From contig NC_135361.1 of NCBI RefSeq assembly GCF_051622035.1, positions 5,089,001 through 5,153,000 on the forward strand: a stretch of 64,000 nt of DNA, given 5' to 3'. Source of the DNA: Arctopsyche grandis. Taxonomy: Eukaryota > Arthropoda > Insecta > Trichoptera > Hydropsychidae. Every line of letters begins with the position of its first letter. Positions within the stretch are counted from its first letter, which is position 1. The notes under the pieces are model-generated. The model had not been told where the DNA came from, made no database searches, and saw only the letters and a program-made list of their open reading frames with translations. The position numbers and the translations under genes are program-made. Below, piece by piece: positions 1-10,969 of the stretch.

Positions 1-67
1 TTAAAAATGAATTGTTGTATCGGTTTCAATAAAATCAGTATACTTTCGATTAGTTAAAATTAGTTGA

Positions 68-118
68 ATGTTGCAAGAATATATGTACATCATATATGTA
101 CATATATTCTTGCAACAT
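68..118. repeat. short perfect inverted repeat
   Basis: Two 23-base arms (68-90 and 96-118) are exact reverse complements around a 5-base AT loop. The arms contain ATGTACAT, which recurs across the window. No gene lies beside it. It could form a cruciform or a hairpin transcript, but nothing shows a function. Confidence 0.8.
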
Positions 119-494
119 ATTTACTTAATATCTGCATATTGTTATATATATAATTTTAAATAAATAGATGAGGAATATAAAATCATAAAAACGATATGAT
201 AATCAAATTGCTATAAGATAAACACTGACATAATCAAATTCACTATATAAACTGTGCCCTTGATATAACAGTATTACAATCATAACATTTGATTCAACGA
301 GTCAAGTCAGAACATCAGACCGAATCAATCAGTGCAGTAAATTATAAATATAATAGTTCTACGCGTCTCTCAAGTTCATCGTTCCAATATTAAAGTGTTC
401 TTCGAATATATCTTTGATAATTAAAAGTGTAGAAGAAGTGGTAAGTAATTATGTATATTAAGGTTAAATAATAGACACGTCCGGTAGTAAAGAA

Positions 495-1012
495 GAAGAA
501 ACAAAGAGACGTATGAAATTAGGATGGAGTGCATTTGAACGAATGAATGTTGTTTTTCAATCAAAAATTCCACTCTGCCTGAAGAAAAAAATCTTGGATC
601 AATGAGTTTTGCCAGTGATGACGTAGATATGTGAAACATTGAACGCAAAGTTGTTACACCAAGTCCAATGCACTCAAAGAAGTATGGAACTTTGTATACT
701 TGGCATAACGAGGAAAAACAGGAAACGGAATACGTGGGTAATAAGTATGACAAAGGTAGTGGATAAAGTGGATAGAGTGAAGAGATTGAAATGGCAATGG
801 GTGGGCTACGTGGCTAGATGAATGGACGAAAGGTGGACAAAAGAAGTGCTATAATGGTACCCGAGAGAATGCAAAAATGTAAAAAGAACACCGTAGGGAA
901 GATGGGTAGACGAAATTAGGAAAATATGTGGGGTGAGATAGGTGAGAGTTGCGAAAAACAGATACGATTGGAAGCGTGTTGCAGAGGCTTTCATTCAGCA
1001 GCAAGCCTTTCA
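495..1012 (+). pseudogene. RTE-type LINE reverse transcriptase C-terminal remnant
   Basis: Broken frames spell the C-terminal region of RTE-clade endonuclease/reverse transcriptases: a CVLPVMTYGCET-like block (here damaged), then QCTQRSME, LGITRKNRKRNTWV, VKRLKWQWVGYVAR, and a tail ending near FIQQ. Stops and frameshifts interrupt it, so it is a dead 5'-truncated copy. Related fragments lie at 10520-10965 (-), 28070-28262 (+) and 44133-44530 (+), all covering this same 3' part. The RTE assignment rests on recognised motifs, not on a search. Confidence 0.75.
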
Positions 1013-1014
1013 TA

Positions 1015-1441
1015 TTCCAGAAAGGCTTGACAGGAAGACCCCAATGCGCCTTCCTCAACAATTAATTAAAAACATTGCAGCATTTTATTATTACACAAAT
1101 CACTGTATTTCCAGAAGCTGAAAAACACGAAATAACAATTAATTAATTAATTAATTACAGAATAAATCCATTGAGATATCTATGGATTTAGATTTTGTAC
1201 ATAATATTTACAAATCGTACACACAATAAATACAGAAGATTTGTGACAACAGGAAAGATGATTTTTTGACAATTTTGAGGAGCCCTTTCAACAATGATCA
1301 GATAAAATTCGCAGTCTCTGATGAGAAACGATCGATTTGGAGTCACAAATACCTCAAAATCTAACCAGCAGTATGGCGGATCGAACCCACTGATCACTTG
1401 GTGCTAAACATACACGCTACCATTAAACCATACTGCTGGCT
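1015..1441 (-). mobile_element. tRNA-derived SINE, minus strand
   Basis: Read on the minus strand it begins CCAGCAGTATGGTTTAATGG and has a tRNA-like B box (GGTTCGATCC). The conserved GTGACTCCAAATCGATCGTTTC block follows. It ends in the GGCGCATTGGGG hairpin tail. The head matches the SINE at 13508-13955 while the tail matches the SINE-A subfamily, so it looks intermediate or mosaic. Confidence 0.75.
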
Positions 1442-1616
1442 AATGATGAATTAAAATTGTATTTTTTTAATTATTATATAAGGATTCAGTGTCAAAAATC
1501 TCTTTTATTAAGAACTTTAATTGAAATGTTGACTGAATTGTCATCGTCCTAATCAACGTTTTAAAAAATATAAGCTACCCCTTGAAAGAAACAATACTTG
1601 CATAATGTGTCGATGC

Positions 1617-1960
1617 GGTGCAAATGATCGAAAAGCGCCAGACAGACTGAACCACAGATTAGCGACACGTGTACCTTATGCGTGCGCACTGCTCGCACTT
1701 ACACTAAGTGAAATCTACCCGATGTCCCGACATACCTACCCTGTATACGAATTTTTCCTTATTAAATTATTAAAAACTCGCCAGAAAGATCCAACTCAAT
1801 TTTAATAATTACCATTTTAATAATTGCATCTTTGCACATCGAAAGGTTACTCGTCATCTGATGTGCAATTTTTCATTCGTGAAGTCGAGAATTGCGTTTA
1901 AAGCAGCCATCCAGTTAATCTGTGGTTTAATCTGTCTGGTGCTTTTCGATCGTTTGCACC
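1617..1960. mobile_element. foldback (long inverted-repeat) element, copy 1
   Basis: The termini are inverted (GGTGCAAA...TTTGCACC), followed inward by matching blocks such as AAGCGCCAGACAGACTGA and its complement. Related copies are at 22634-22998 and 48038-48450. No transposase is present, so it is non-autonomous. The superfamily is not assigned. Confidence 0.7.
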
Positions 1961-2084
1961 AAACCCATAATGTGTACATATTTTAATATTATCAACGATG
2001 TTGATTAAGGGTGATACATGAAAAATTAAAGTTGAAATTTGAACTTATGGGTAAACGTCAAATGTCCAGATTTGTGTGTTGGTT

Positions 2085-2693
2085 AAAAACTTATTGATAA
2101 ATGCTATTGACAATTAGATACAACAAAACTTCTTATTGAATACGTTTGTATCTTAACATCTCAATTAGCAGCGCAGATAATTCTCAGTGAAGAGATGTAG
2201 TTCTAGCTGTGAAATGTCAGATCTGACACACTTGGCCGTAAATCGAGATATATAGGCTATATGCCAATACACGAAGCTATACGCCAAATTTGAAATTTAT
2301 ATATTCATATGAGAGCTAAAACTAAATATATATTTATATGAGAGTTAATGAGAACCTATAGAGCAAATTTAATAAAATCTAGAGTAAAAAAGAAATACTT
2401 ATAAGCGTTTAAGCAATTAAAATCTGACAAAGCTAGATGACGGCGAAAAGGGATATTTGCCAAGAAAACGCCGAAGCGATCGCATTAACGTCAGACACAT
2501 CTTTGTAGGAGAATTTTCAAACGCGTCCAATACGATATTTTTTCACCGTCGTAATGGTGGATAATACCTTTAGTTATATTGATGACCAAAATGATCAATA
2601 TGGCAAAGTATGAAAACGATCGGTTAAGAGGCATCATTTTTTCTTAATAGTAATCGTAAGTGAAACATAAAAGAGGTATGTAAAAAAGTTTTT
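2085..2693 (-). repeat. dispersed repeat R1, copy a
   Basis: This is the reverse complement of the family seen best at 28265-29075 and 21755-22370. Diagnostic blocks are GATCTGACATTTCACGGC, TTTAAACGCCTATAA, TTGGTCATCAATATA and a TACCTCTT start next to TCACATGG. No coding potential is seen. It is an unclassified transposable element family. Confidence 0.75.
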
Positions 2694-2739
2694 TTACCAG
2701 GGTTTTTATTTTAAAATTTTAAGTTTAATAGTTATATAA

Positions 2740-3345
2740 CCGGAGAAGAACTTTTAAATCAGCTGATAACTAATAACTAAAAATAAAACTATCACTTTTT
2801 GATCTGTGTACATATATTAAGCCTGTATTGGTTAGAAAGTTTTTTTTGATTTGAGGTTATGGATTAAACGTCATTCTGTCAGACTCACCGAACAGTGTTG
2901 CCACCCTGCATAAAGGCCGGTGTGGCAACACCCAAGACCGTTGGCTCAGCAAGCTTCCACAAAACTATAACTATTTATATATTAGAGATAGTGAGAACCT
3001 ATAAAGCAAATTTTATAAAATATAGAGTGAAAAAAAAAATTTATAGGCGTTTAAATAATTACATAAAATTTGACAGCGAGATGGCAGGGCGAAAAGTAAT
3101 GAAACTACCGATGTGAATGATGAATGTGACAGATAAACGTCACCGTGTAATACGATGCAGTATTTTCAAACGTGTCTAATACGATATTTTTTCACCATCG
3201 TAATTGCGGATGATACCTTAACTTATATTGATGACCAAAATGAGCATTATAGCAAAGTATGAAAACGATCGGATAAGAGATAAGGGATATAAAAAATGAC
3301 CGCTTACACGAAAATCATATGAAACGTATAAGAGGTAAGTAAAAA
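2740..3345 (-). repeat. dispersed repeat R1, copy b
   Basis: Matches 28270-28860 in reverse, including the block with GGTGTTGCCACACCG, the inverted pair around a GC-rich loop, and the CGATCGTTTTCATACTTTGC block. It sits head-to-tail with copy a. A 73-residue frame at 2895-3116 lies entirely inside the repeat and is not considered a gene. Confidence 0.75.
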
Positions 3346-3535
3346 TGAAAGAAAGTCAACTTTAAGTCAAACTGTAAAAGCACGGTACAACATCGATGCT
3401 CAATATCGAGTACGCTAAATATACATAGAAGGATTTTACATCGAAAGCTCCGTACATTGAAGCGCGACTTGATAGCAAGGTATTATATTAGGATGCGCCA
3501 TCTCTTCCATCGCTTCCTCTTAACTTTTTTGTAGT

Positions 3536-3883
3536 TTGTTTTACTTATATTGGAGTCGGCAAGACGGCAAGCAGATCAAAACAAATCGTTCCTTTTTAGT
3601 TCGACTCACTTTGTGCTCGACATTAAGGTTTGTGCGCGCTCGGAAATACACTCGCATAAGGCCAACTCGAAAAGTCTCCCGAACGATCACTCCTTTGACA
3701 TACTACGAGTGCTTAAGTGCATCCACTTCCTCTGCACTGAAATGCAAAATAGTTTCTCGAATTCAATCGAAAGTTGCCTCGCGAATTTTGCGACCTGTAC
3801 CTGTAAAACCTACCTGCTTCACTTTGCAAGGACGCTTGTGCGGTTCAAACCAGCCACGCTCTATTGACAAGTCAATGCACTAG
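3536..3883 (+). other. non-repeated block with two overlapping unrecognised ORFs
   Basis: Two plus-strand frames of 115 and 105 residues overlap almost completely (3536-3883 and 3550-3867). Neither shows a domain, signal peptide or motif I recognise. The block has more GC than its surroundings and directly precedes a Jockey 3' end, so it may be part of an old mobile element. At most one frame could be real, and both may be chance. Confidence 0.2.
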
Positions 3884-3894
3884 TCGGAAATACC

Positions 3895-4330
3895 TTAAGT
3901 TTCTTTTCTTTGTAAAAACTGTTTACAAATGTTGGCTAAGACTGTGATTCTGGTTAAGGGTACTCAAAAGGCTGCCAAGGGGCATGTGGAAAAATAACAA
4001 TTCATATAAAAACATTAACCTACAAATATGTATACAATCTGCTTTAGGTCATCGACTTTAGAGAGTCTTTAATTAATATTATGTATTAGATGTATTATGA
4101 GCTTTTATAAGAATTGTACATATAAATAGGTTTTTAAGCTCTTTTTCCTATTATGCTGTACATTAACATTAGAATAATATAATACTATGATTACTAACCA
4201 AATTAAATTAAAATTGTAAAATAGAAAATGATCAGTAGATCAGTATCTATTGAAATAGATATAAGATGTATTGTGAACATAATTTAGTAATAATAAAAAG
4301 CATTTAAAAATAAAAATAAAATGTACATAT
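3895..4330 (+). mobile_element. Jockey-type LINE 3' end
   Basis: Shares long blocks with 25858-26700 (+) and 29085-29520 (-), including CAATCTGCTTTAGGTCATCG and ATGTATTAGATGTATTATGAG. In those copies the sequence follows a Jockey-like reverse transcriptase C-terminus, so this is the terminal coding remnant plus 3' UTR of a 5'-truncated insertion. Confidence 0.65.
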
Positions 4331-4499
4331 ACAGATTGAATGCATTTTAAGTGACATTATGATGACAGGTGTCGCATGGAACTTTGCTAAGATTTTTATC
4401 TTAGCTTACCTTTTCCTTGCCCTTTTTAAAGTCTTTTTTCTGAAATGTGAATCGATAAAATCTTCGAATATGAAATCAAAATATTCAAATTATTTTAAA

Positions 4500-4770
4500 C
4501 TAGTTTTTTTACCCGGCTTCGCTCAGTATTTGTAATATAAACAGCTTAAACATGGCGAATCTAATAGTAAATATTCATTTATTTTTTTATTAAATTCATT
4601 TAAATAGAAAAAAATATAACATTCTAACAATTAAATTGTCGTAATAGAAACTTTGTTTTGTTTACGAAGTTCTAAACCAAAGATACTTACATATAATATA
4701 TACATATGTACATACATACTTACATACAAAGTCTCTTTCGAAATTTTTTTATATACCCATTAAAAATTCT
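4500..4770. repeat. possible mobile-element fragment, then nothing clear to 5105
   Basis: Begins with TTACCCGGCTTCGCTCAGTA, a type of sequence common at the ends of insect mobile elements, and ends near AAGTCTCTTTCGAAATT, which recurs at 43918-43933. The family is not resolved. From 4771 to 5104 I see only AT-rich sequence. Confidence 0.3.
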
Positions 4771-5104
4771 CTTTTCTTATTTGGTGCTTACGTTCAAGGG
4801 GTAGTTTATGTTTTATAAAGTTCATTAGAATGATTACAATTCAGCTAACCTCCAAATCATAATTTATTTATTTTTATTATTTAACTTATAATTTTAAAGT
4901 TCTGATACTATTTCTAATGAAAGAGATTTTTTTAACACTAAATCCTTTTATTTTATTTTAAAATATATACTTTTAACTACTACTAGTTTATTTGAAGAGC
5001 ACTTTAATTCGGATTTGAGTTTGGAACTATGAACCTGTGAGACGCGTAGAATTATTTAGAAATCTGATGTTATGACTAAATGTAGCTCTAGAAGTGTGGC
5101 TTAC

Positions 5105-5490
5105 AAAGTAGACTTGTTATTTATTTATTTTTATTTTTATTTAAACAGATATTGTACATACACTCATTTCTAATAAAACGACTTCTATGGTCAACATTGC
5201 ACTTGTATAAGTATATAAGTATTATTCGAGGGCAATTATAAACATTACAATCATCGTAGATATCCATGGAAAAAATTTTGCAGCAAATTACGAAATGCTG
5301 GAAAATCAATTTTGCGAGAAACAGGACAGGATTTCGAATTCATTGGAACCACTTTAAAACTCTGAAAGAAAGCAGTCAATCTTGAAATCACATATTATCC
5401 AAGGTCTAGTCAGCAAAAAAGCCAGGGTTAGATCCTGTGACCACACAATTGAAGCATTACATGCTAACCACTGATGTATTTCGCTGGTAT
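5105..5490 (-). mobile_element. SINE, subfamily C, diverged, minus strand
   Basis: On the minus strand it starts near CCAGCGAAATACATCAGTGG, has a tRNA-like A box (AGTGGTTAGCATG) and a decayed B box, then a diverged body, and ends in a TAAATAAATA tail at about 5115. Related heads are at 15085, 28055 and 58660. Confidence 0.5.
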
Positions 5491-6346
5491 TAACCAATGA
5501 CTCGTATTCCTTTCTTATTGCAAATGATTTATAAAGAAGTATAAAAATTTTGAATAAGGAAGTTTAACTTCTATTGAAGTTGAAGTTTTTCACATCTTTC
5601 TTATTTGAAGAGTACAACAATTATATAAATGGGCCGCCGAAGAGTTTGTGAATAAAGTAAAAAAGGTTGCGACCCCCTTATATTAATTTGTGTGTATTTT
5701 TTTGGGTCGTTTCGTGCTACGTAGCAACATGACTGTGGTAAAATGTGATTGTTAAGCCAGTCACAGTTAGTGGCAGTGCGCTGCTAATTGAGATGAGGGT
5801 CGCAAGTCATAAGTTAAATACATTAATCATCCATAAAATTGTTTCGTTAAGCACTGTCCCGTTTGTGGCTATTGATATACAAACGAAGCAACTTTGCAAC
5901 GAATTCTGGGTCATCCCAAAGTGCGAAAATATACATGTCTCAACTTTTGATCCGATTCTATTTCGAGGGACTTTTTTATGTACATAAATGTGTATATTCA
6001 AGGTAAATAATAAGGATATATAGAAAACAAGTAGTATTATAATATATGTAAATACGTACATACATACATACATATTTACAGTCAATCATTGCAATACATG
6101 TACATATATGTTACGATAGCATATTTCAAGTGAAAACGTATCAAACAATGAATTTACAACGTACTTACAACCCTAACAACCTTATCTTAAATTAACAAAA
6201 CCAACCCTGACTTTACATAACCTAACCTAACCTTTAAATAGTACCAACCCTAACAAACTTTAGGAAATAACAACTCTAATAGGAAACGATGGACTTGGAG
6301 TCACAAATAGCATAGAATGATGCTGTGAATCGCTTTATTTACATAC
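5491..6346. other. no gene seen; TTAGG-like motifs
   Basis: AT-rich sequence. Two overlapping frames at 5745-6085 on opposite strands show no recognisable domain. At 6165-6250 CCTAA-type motifs recur (including CCTAACCTAACC), resembling short degenerate insect telomere repeats. A related, oppositely oriented block is at 36296-36415. Confidence 0.4.
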
Positions 6347-7202
6347 TATATATGGATATTTATTTATTTAATAGTTTTGGATCATTGTGGCATTACAGGA
6401 AGAACCTAATGCGCCACAATGGCCTACATTTGAAAAAGATATAAAAACAAGTAAACTGTAAATAAAGGAAAAAAGCAAAAGCAGAAAACATGGTAAAATA
6501 AAATAATTAAAAAAAAGTAACAAAAGGAAAATAATACATCATTCAGAGAGAAAAAAAAATAACAAAAGTGTAAAAATTAAAAATAAAATCCATAAATCCC
6601 ATTCTTTGTTTACACTGAACAAAATTAAAATAGTATATAAAAATGTACAAAGGAGAAAGAAAAAGTAAAATAAAATAAAACAAAATATGAATAAAAAATA
6701 AAATCACAGCGAGGCCCAAATGGAAGAGAGTAGATTAAGATTCTACTCATTCATCACATTCAAATTAAGAAAGTAATGATGAGCGCAGGTTACCAGATAA
6801 ATATGTTAAGATAATATCCGACAATCTACGCTCCCCAAGGTGGAAAATATCACATTCAGGGACAGCAGCAACGATTTCATTGAGAAGTCGAATAGCTCTT
6901 GGAATAAGAGCCATTCGAGCAGCAGGTACAACCATCAAATGATGATGTCTACCACGCACATAATTATTAGGGACATAAAGTCCCAACTGTTCCAGCAACA
7001 ACGGGCATGACGTATTACCACGCAATAGCTGGAGAACGAAACGAATTAACGAGAAGTTTCTCCGAAGTTCAAGGGAATTATACCCAAGCATGCCCAAAAG
7101 GAAAGGAGTAGGATAGAGATATGGATAGTACCCATACTCTTTCTTATAAAGAAAACGAAGAAATGCTTTTTGCACTTTTTCGATAATAAGAGAGTAGTTT
7201 GC
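6347..7202 (-). mobile_element. 5'-truncated copy of the PHD/RT LINE
   Basis: Carries the last part of the reverse transcriptase frame and a 3' UTR ending in a hairpin (CATTGTGGC / GCCACAATG) and an ATTTATTTA tail. The junctions carry TTACATAC on both sides (about 6339-6346 and 7203-7210), a plausible target-site duplication of target-primed insertion. Confidence 0.75.
6765..7175 (-). pseudogene. LINE reverse transcriptase C-terminal fragment
   Basis: An open frame of 136 residues begins MQKAFLRFLYKKEYGYYPYL and ends at a natural stop after LRSSLLS. Its first ~80 residues match the end of the frame at 62742-64000 essentially exactly, so the two copies are the same LINE and recently active. 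The copy lacks the PHD finger, the polymerase catalytic residues and any promoter. It is a dead fragment, useful because it shows the C-terminus that is missing from the copy at the window edge. Confidence 0.8.
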
Positions 7203-7210
7203 TTACATAC

Positions 7211-8550
7211 ATACATAGGATAAGTTAAGATCTGTGATTTCGTTTGATTGCTGCCAACTTTACATTCTTCATTCACAATTATGTATTTTAATATGACAAA
7301 ACAGTTAGTTTTCATTTAATATTTTGGCACTTTATTTACATTCATTTATTACTATTATTACTTTATTACTATCGTTAGATCCACTAGCGAGTCACTACCA
7401 GAGTGAGGCTTTATATTTTTATGACTGATTTTTTATTAAAGATACTGTCAATTTTTGTAAAATATTTTTATCCTTGGCACGGGGGGTTAAAATATTTTTA
7501 TCCAGGGGGTATGTGTCCAGGGGTTACATGTCCGGATACCCCAGGTTTATCTAGCCAATTTGGCTGGTATATAAAATGAAATAAAATATACTACAACATA
7601 TTCCCATTAAGCTTAACTGAACAAAATGTCATTCACCGCAAAATTTGAATTCATTCCCATACATTCGTAGTAGAGTGTGTATAGGTAGACATACATGTTT
7701 GTATGTAATATGTATGTCTATGTATTGCGGCATTGCAATCCCCTCGTGGCCAAAGTGGCCAACGACACACCCTCGTCCTGCCTCACTTATTTCGAGCTTT
7801 TGCCCAGCTTTTGACAACAATGGACTCTGACTTTGTGTGCGAAAGGTACGTAGCGTGTCCGCAAACCGGCGGTGGGAAATAACTTTTCGCTCGGCCAAGT
7901 GAGGAGCAAGCGACCCACGAAAAATCAACCACCCGAAGAGGGCGCCCTTTTTTCCTAATTCGAACCGAGAAGAAAAAAAAAGGACATTTTTAGGGTCAGA
8001 ACCACCCTCCCTCTGCCCAGACACGACCGTGGAATTGGTTCGCCATGCGAGGTAATCATATGTACACACGAGAAATTAGATTTCAAAGAACACGTATACG
8101 TACACACATACGTGTGATGTTTATGTATCATGTATGGATAGATATACATATATAGTACATGTTCTAGATATATATGTTTGGTATATGCGTGGGAGATTAT
8201 CCAGCAAGTGTGACAGTTAAACAGCTACATGGCAATGTTAGCACATCAACGCTTTAGTTCGCTATGTACAGCTGCAGCTGCTTGGAATCGTAATCGTCAG
8301 GCACAATCTGGCACAATTACCACGACCTATATATACTATGCATGTAGAGCTAACTTTCTAAAACCTCCAATGATGCTTTATTATATTGGAACATTAAATA
8401 AAAGACATTTACAGTTTTGTAATACCAAATCATTATCAATAGAAAGTAGAAGCTTGGCGTCAAAAAAACACACAGGACACATTTAAAGTGGCAAAAAATT
8501 CAGATGTTACAAAACATGAGTTAATTTATAGAAACTTATATATGTATATA
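7211..8550. other. unique block without a recognised gene
   Basis: Contains a local repeat of AAAATATTTTTATCC at about 7458-7502 and a more GC-rich block at 7720-8050. Frames on both strands overlap there (7629-8069 minus, 7645-7830 plus) with no recognisable domain. From 8060 to 8200 it is rich in TACATA/TATGTA repeats. Confidence 0.4.
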
Positions 8551-8555
8551 TTTTA

Positions 8556-8610
8556 GCCGGTAGCATAGCTCGGTCGTTAAGTTTCTGCCGAGTACCGAGA
8601 GGCGCTATGT
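8556..8610 (+). mobile_element. SINE-A head fragment
   Basis: Only the tRNA-like 5' end (CATAGCTCGGTCGTTAAG ... ACCGAGAGGCGC) is present; the B box and body are missing. It is an isolated fragment of the family complete at 9071-9505. Confidence 0.65.
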
Positions 8611-8902
8611 TTATATTTTATAGAATTTCAAATACATACTCCATAGAACCAAGCAAATCGGCACTATGGATAATTGTGTACACGTCTAAATATTATACAA
8701 GGTATACAGATATTAATTACAAATCGCAAGCATATTGTAAGAGAGTGTCCACTTTTTAAGTGCATTTGTGTATGAGCAATAGAGACTCCGGATTAGGCTA
8801 ACGGGACTCAGTAAGTGCCCGAACAAAGGATAAGCTGGATTTCTCACAGACCTGGACGAGTGCGTGGGTAAACAACAAACTAGCCTCGGTAGACCTTTAT
8901 GT
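8611..8902. other. no feature recognised
   Basis: Non-coding sequence with no family I could match elsewhere in the window. Confidence 0.3.
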
Positions 8903-9054
8903 GCCTAGACCAGGGCTTCCAAACATTTTCGTGCCCTAAAGCACATTCTAAAATATCGGTAGGACGGCGAACGAAAAGTTCTATCGCGGTCGAATAGTGG
9001 CGAGTGCACATAAATCAGTCAGCGGGCACGGGGTTGGGAATCCCTGGCCTAGAC
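8903..9054. mobile_element. hAT-type MITE with 8 bp target duplication
   Basis: A 136 bp element (8911-9046) has imperfect terminal inverted repeats: CAGGGCTTCCAAACATTTTC at the left, CAGGGATTCCCAACCCCGTG as the right end read inward. It is flanked by the exact 8-base direct repeat GCCTAGAC (8903-8910, 9047-9054). The 8-base duplication and CAGGG ends are the hallmarks of the hAT superfamily. No transposase, so it was moved in trans. Confidence 0.85.
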
Positions 9055-9070
9055 AATAGACACATAATTA

Positions 9071-9505
9071 GCCAGTAGCATAGCTCGGTCGTTAAGCTTC
9101 TGCCTAGCACCGAGAGGCACCGGGTTCGATCCCATGAGCTGAGCTCAATTGAAAAGAATTTTTCTGAGTATATCTGCAGTGCTGCTGGATATTTGTGACT
9201 CCAGGTCGATCGTTTCCTATCAGAATTTGCCAATTTTCTCTTATTTCATTGTTGAAACGGTTCCCGATTAAAAATTGGATAAAACCTTCCTACCTACTAT
9301 GACACCACTATTTGGGTATGATTAATGTACAATAAAATGTATGTACAATAGATAGATGTCTCGTTAAATTGCGAGTTTTCAGTGTCTCGTAGTTCAGTGA
9401 CTTGTATAATAAAAATGCTGTATTGTTTGTTATTGGCCAGGAAGGCGCATTGGGGTCTACCTGTAAGGCTTTGATGGTTTAAAATGTAATAAAATAAAAA
9501 TAAAT
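9071..9505 (+). mobile_element. SINE-A, full length
   Basis: Head with A box TAGCTCGGTCG and B box GGTTCGATCCC, then the body (TTTGTGACTCCAGGTCGATC, GTTGAAACGGTTCCCGATTA), then tail hairpin CAGGAAGGCGCATTGGGG and an A/T-rich end. The RNA polymerase III promoter boxes are intact in sequence. Other copies: 20557-21005 and 30404-31440. Confidence 0.85.
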
Positions 9506-10274
9506 GATTCGTTGATGTTTTGGGTCTATGGCTCTTGATAAGCTATTTACAGATACAGTGTTTGACAAGATTATATTATATGACCCAAATTGCTTAGTGT
9601 TGAAGTGTTGTAATTTTAAGATTAAAATTTCTCGTTGTCTTTGATTCATCTTCACTTTTCAGACGTAGTTTTAGTGGATATGAAATAATTGAATGCTGTG
9701 TATATATTAAGATTTATTATTATTTTTCTATTTTAATTAAAGAATACTTCAGAAAGGCGGCAAAGCCGATGGATCCATGAGGTTTGTAAATACAGAAAGT
9801 TATAATGCAAAAAATACAAATATAAAATAAGAGGAATATAAAACAAAAAATAAGGAATTAAAAAAAGGGGAATGCCAAACAATAAACTGAATAAAAGGAA
9901 GAAGAACTACAAAAACCCATTAATTTATCAGTACGATCAAGATATACGAAAAAGCAGATTAATATTTTATTTTTTATTTCAAACAAACATGTACACTTGC
10001 CTTTAAAGATTACTCCAAAGCGATGAGTGTACTAATACAGATACAATACGATCAGTTCAAGCATTTATACAATGCGAATTCCAACAAACATCATCCACAG
10101 TGACATCTATGGAGAAATGTGTGCAGCATTTTCGACACCTACGACCTTGGCCAACTTCGACTCTACGACCTGACATCATCATTCATATTCATACGTAATA
10201 CGTAAACAAAAGTAAAAACTTTTAACAGTTGACTAATAGCGGAAGACTGCAGGGTTGCCACTTTTGTACATATC
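9506..10274. other. no gene recognised
   Basis: AT-rich. The stretch 9720-9990 resembles a retroelement 3' tail (A-rich, with AATAAAAGG-like words) but no matching coding part was found. Confidence 0.3.
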
Positions 10275-10395
10275 TATTCTAATGCTAAAATCTATTTTTT
10301 CATATTTTTACATACCTCTTATACAGTTCACATGGTTTTCGTCTTAGTGGTATTTTTTATATCTCTTATTAATGATCACCTTATAATGCCAAAAT
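10275..10395 (+). repeat. R1 fragment
   Basis: Holds the R1 start region (TTTACATACCTCTTATACAG, then TTCACATGGTTTTCGT) and little more. Confidence 0.6.
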
Positions 10396-10519
10396 ATTTT
10401 ATTCGATGCACAATACGAGATTGCTCAATGCACCGAATTTAATGCAAGTTTTTAATGCACAAACATTTTTTCAAGATACAAAGTATTTTTCTCAATTTAC
10501 AGTTAAATCGTACTCAAGA

Positions 10520-10965
10520 CATCATCATCATCTGCAGAAATTCACCATGCACTGCAGGATGAAGGCCTCTCCAATACGCTTCCACTCATCTCTGTTTTGC
10601 GCCACACTCATCTATCTCACCTCACACATTTTCCTAATTTCGTCCACCCATCTTCCCTGCGGTCTTCCTTTTACCCTTTTGAATTCTCTCGGGTACCATT
10701 TTAGCACTTCTTTCGTCCATTCTTCTAGCCACGTGGCCCACTCATTGCCATTTCAATCTCTCTACCCTATGTACTATGTCCACTAACCTTGTCATACATC
10801 TCACCCCCATGTTCCGCTTGCTGTCTTTCCTCGTTATGCCGAGCATACAGCATTCCATATTTCTTTGATTGCATTAAACTTTGTGTTTCACATCCATACG
10901 TCATCACTGGCAAAACGCATTGATCGAAGATCTTTTTCTTCGGACAGAGGGGCATTTTTGATTGC
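10520..10965 (-). pseudogene. RTE-type LINE remnant, minus strand
   Basis: The minus strand reads SKMPLCPKKKIFDQCVLPVMTYGCET-like sequence (compare 10767-10976), then the K-R-L-K-W block, DERW, RPQGRWVDEIRK and FIL-type tail in shifted frames. It covers the same C-terminal part as the remnant at 495-1012. It abuts a piggyBac-like element at 10970. Confidence 0.75.
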
Positions 10966-10969
10966 AAGT

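Noticed and set aside
3550..3867. A 105-residue frame as a host gene
   Set aside because: No recognisable domain, overlaps a 115-residue frame almost fully, and adjoins LINE sequence; kept only as an unrecognised block.
9081..9145. tRNA gene-like sequences with A and B boxes
   Set aside because: All such sequences are followed by the same SINE body and tail and do not fold as full tRNAs, so they are SINE heads.
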